Notes under the pieces: generated by a model
The model's input: only the letters and a program-made list of their open reading frames with translations
Told to the model about the DNA's origin: nothing
Database searches by the model: none
Part shown: positions 5,233 to 6,550 of the stretch, piece by piece
How the letters are laid out: every line of letters begins with the position of its first letter
Numbering within the stretch: the first letter of the stretch is position 1
Position numbers and translations under genes: made by a program
DNA from: Peptococcaceae bacterium
Lineage (GTDB): Bacteria; Bacillota; Desulfitobacteriia; Desulfitobacteriales; Syntrophobotulaceae
Length of the DNA: 6,550 nucleotides
Direction: 5' to 3'
NCBI GenBank assembly: GCA_012523535.1
Contig: JAAYII010000387.1
Span: 1-6,550, forward strand

Positions 5233-6081
5233 TTGCCTATATATTTTGGTACGGCCGGAGTTCCACTATCTGCCAAAGAAAATTCGACTGAAGCGGGAAT
5301 TGTAAGAATCAAAGAATTGGGGCTTAGCGCCATGGAAGTTGAATTCGTTCATGGGGTGAGAATGAAAGAAGACAAGGCGCTCCAAGTAGGAAAGACAGCT
5401 CAAAGGGAGAATGTCCGATTAACTTGTCATGCTCCCTATTATATTAATCTTAATTCTCAGGAGACAGAGAAAGTGGAGGCCAGCAAATTGAGAATTCTTC
5501 AAACGGCGCGCATCGCCCATTTCTTGGGAGCGTCCGGGATCGTTTTTCACCCTGCTTTTTATGCAGAGCAAAAAAGAGAAACAGTATTGGCTAAGGTCAT
5601 TAAAGAACTAGCAGAAATCAGAGAAATATTAGATCAGGAGGATAACAAAGTAATCCTTAGGCCGGAGACCACAGGCAAACCTACACAGTTTGGCGATTTG
5701 GAAGAAACGTTAATGATTGCAAAGGAAATCCCCGGGGTCTTGCCTTGTATTGATTTCGGTCATCTTCATGCTCGTGCCAACGGTTTGTATAACAGTTATG
5801 ACGAGTTTTGTGAAATATTGGAGCAAACGGCAAATTATTTGGGGGATGATTGGATACATAACGCACATTTTCATGTTTCGGGTATTTCTTATTCCGGTAA
5901 GGGTGAAACAAAGCATCTAATACTCAGGGAAGCTGATTTGAAATATCAGGAATTATTGAAAGCCTTGCATTGTTTTGGCATAGACGGAACTATAATATGT
6001 GAAAGCCCCAATTTGGAAGAGGATGCATTACTTATGCAGAAAACTTATCGGGAGATCGAGGCCGCAGCCGGGAAACAATAA
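5233..6081 (+). CDS. Endonuclease IV-like (AP endonuclease family 2) TIM-barrel protein
   Basis: The 282-residue product is a TIM barrel of the AP endonuclease family 2. Endonuclease IV (Nfo) members use three metals to cut DNA 5' of abasic sites. Likely ligands by motif are H66 (CHAPYYINL), H106 (VFHPAFY), E145 (RPETTGK), D174 and H177 (DFGHLHAR), H214 (FHVSG), H228 (ETKHL) and E257 (CESPNLEEDA). The Nfo Asp two residues before the second-last His (DRH) reads Thr226 here, and the usual LENTAG reads LRPETTG. This marks a divergent subfamily also known in archaea and Clostridia, so abasic-site activity is likely but not certain; a sugar isomerase-like role is the alternative. It starts with TTG, supported by AGGAGG seven bases upstream. 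That site overlaps the TAG of the SerA-like gene, suggesting translational coupling. An ATG at 5228 is out of frame. Confidence 0.85.
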   Translation: MPIYFGTAGVPLSAKENSTEAGIVRIKELGLSAMEVEFVHGVRMKEDKALQVGKTAQRENVRLTCHAPYYINLNSQETEKVEASKLRILQTARIAHFLGASGIVFHPAFYAEQKRETVLAKVIKELAEIREILDQEDNKVILRPETTGKPTQFGDLEETLMIAKEIPGVLPCIDFGHLHARANGLYNSYDEFCEILEQTANYLGDDWIHNAHFHVSGISYSGKGETKHLILREADLKYQELLKALHCFGIDGTIICESPNLEEDALLMQKTYREIEAAAGKQ

Positions 6082-6154
6082 GTCCAAATGGAATTTTTTA
6101 ACAAGCAAGCAGGAAATAAGCATAATGTCAAGAACATTATCTAGGGTGAAAGCA

Positions 6155-6550
6155 ATGGATCTTATTTTGGAAAAATGCCTTAGAGCTGCAATTTTAAGTA
6201 TACCGGGAATCGGCTCCGGACATTTGCGTCAACTGCTTGCTTTTTACGGAAGTGCTGAGAATGCTTGGGAAGCTGATATAGAATCTTATAGCCAATGGGA
6301 AAAGGCAGGATTAAAACATATTTCCTGGCTATTGGAGTTTTTTAAGGCCAAAGAGAAAATTGATCCGATCAAACTAAACAAAAGTTGGGAAAAGGAAGGT
6401 ATATTTACAGTTATCCCCGAGGAAGAGCATTATCCCAAACTATTGGCTGAATGCTCCGATGCACCCCAACTGCTTTTTTTTAAAGGTGAGCTTGAGCCCG
6501 GACTGGAAGGACTGGCTATGGTCGGAACCCGAAAGGCCACGGCTTACGGC
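6155..6550 (+). CDS. dprA: DNA processing protein DprA, N-terminal part (truncated by window edge)
   Basis: The frame is open for 132 codons to the window edge. DprA (Smf) binds single-stranded DNA during natural transformation and loads RecA, and it is also found in non-competent bacteria. The visible part has a helix-hairpin-helix-like N-terminus, LSIPGIGSGHLRQLLAFYGS (residues 14-33). It then has the linker typical of the family with HYPKLLAECSDAPQLLFFKG (91-110), and the start of the Rossmann-like DprA core, AMVGTRKATAYG (121-132), whose GTR is a family signature. The ATG at 6155 fits the family start and has AGGGTGA five bases upstream. An in-frame GTG at 6146 and an ATG at 6125 (with AGGA ten bases upstream) are alternatives. 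It follows the endonuclease IV-like gene by 73 bases with no terminator between, so co-transcription is likely. Confidence 0.95.
   Translation, partial: MDLILEKCLRAAILSIPGIGSGHLRQLLAFYGSAENAWEADIESYSQWEKAGLKHISWLLEFFKAKEKIDPIKLNKSWEKEGIFTVIPEEEHYPKLLAECSDAPQLLFFKGELEPGLEGLAMVGTRKATAYG

Overview
The window looks like chromosome of an AT-rich, spore-forming, Gram-positive bacterium of the Clostridia, possibly a Peptococcaceae-type lineage. The evidence is an alpha/beta-type small acid-soluble spore protein, strong AGGAGG-type ribosome sites, GTG and TTG starts beside ATG, compact rho-independent terminators, and single-domain Ku and short-form CysE proteins. No mobile element, tRNA, rRNA or CRISPR array is visible.

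The layout is two outward-facing arms around a divergent junction at about 2633-2879. The left arm is on the minus strand. In transcription order it holds a small acid-soluble spore protein (SASP) with its own perfect-stem terminator, serine O-acetyltransferase (cysE) followed by a terminator, the end-joining protein Ku, and the first 85 codons of an exported protein that runs off the left edge. The right arm is on the plus strand. It holds an exported NlpC/P60 cell-wall hydrolase, a full-length D-3-phosphoglycerate dehydrogenase homologue (SerA-like), an endonuclease IV-like TIM-barrel protein, and the 5' part of dprA, cut by the right edge. The last three are close together and probably co-transcribed; the SerA-like stop codon overlaps the ribosome site of the endonuclease gene.

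The most notable observation is that the SerA-like protein keeps its nucleotide-binding loop, its intervening domain and its C-terminal ACT domain, but the three catalytic residues of the D-2-hydroxyacid dehydrogenase family (Arg, Glu, His) read as His229, Leu258 and Arg276. It is therefore probably not a working phosphoglycerate dehydrogenase and may be a regulator or an enzyme of changed function. It is preceded by a strong hairpin that overlaps a possible 17-codon leader ORF, whose stop touches an unusually distant Shine-Dalgarno sequence.

A second theme is DNA protection and processing: the SASP, Ku, an endonuclease IV-like protein and DprA lie within 6.5 kb. In Bacillus subtilis the SASP, Ku/LigD and Nfo functions are all forespore (sigma-G) functions, so a link to spore DNA is a reasonable but untested idea here.
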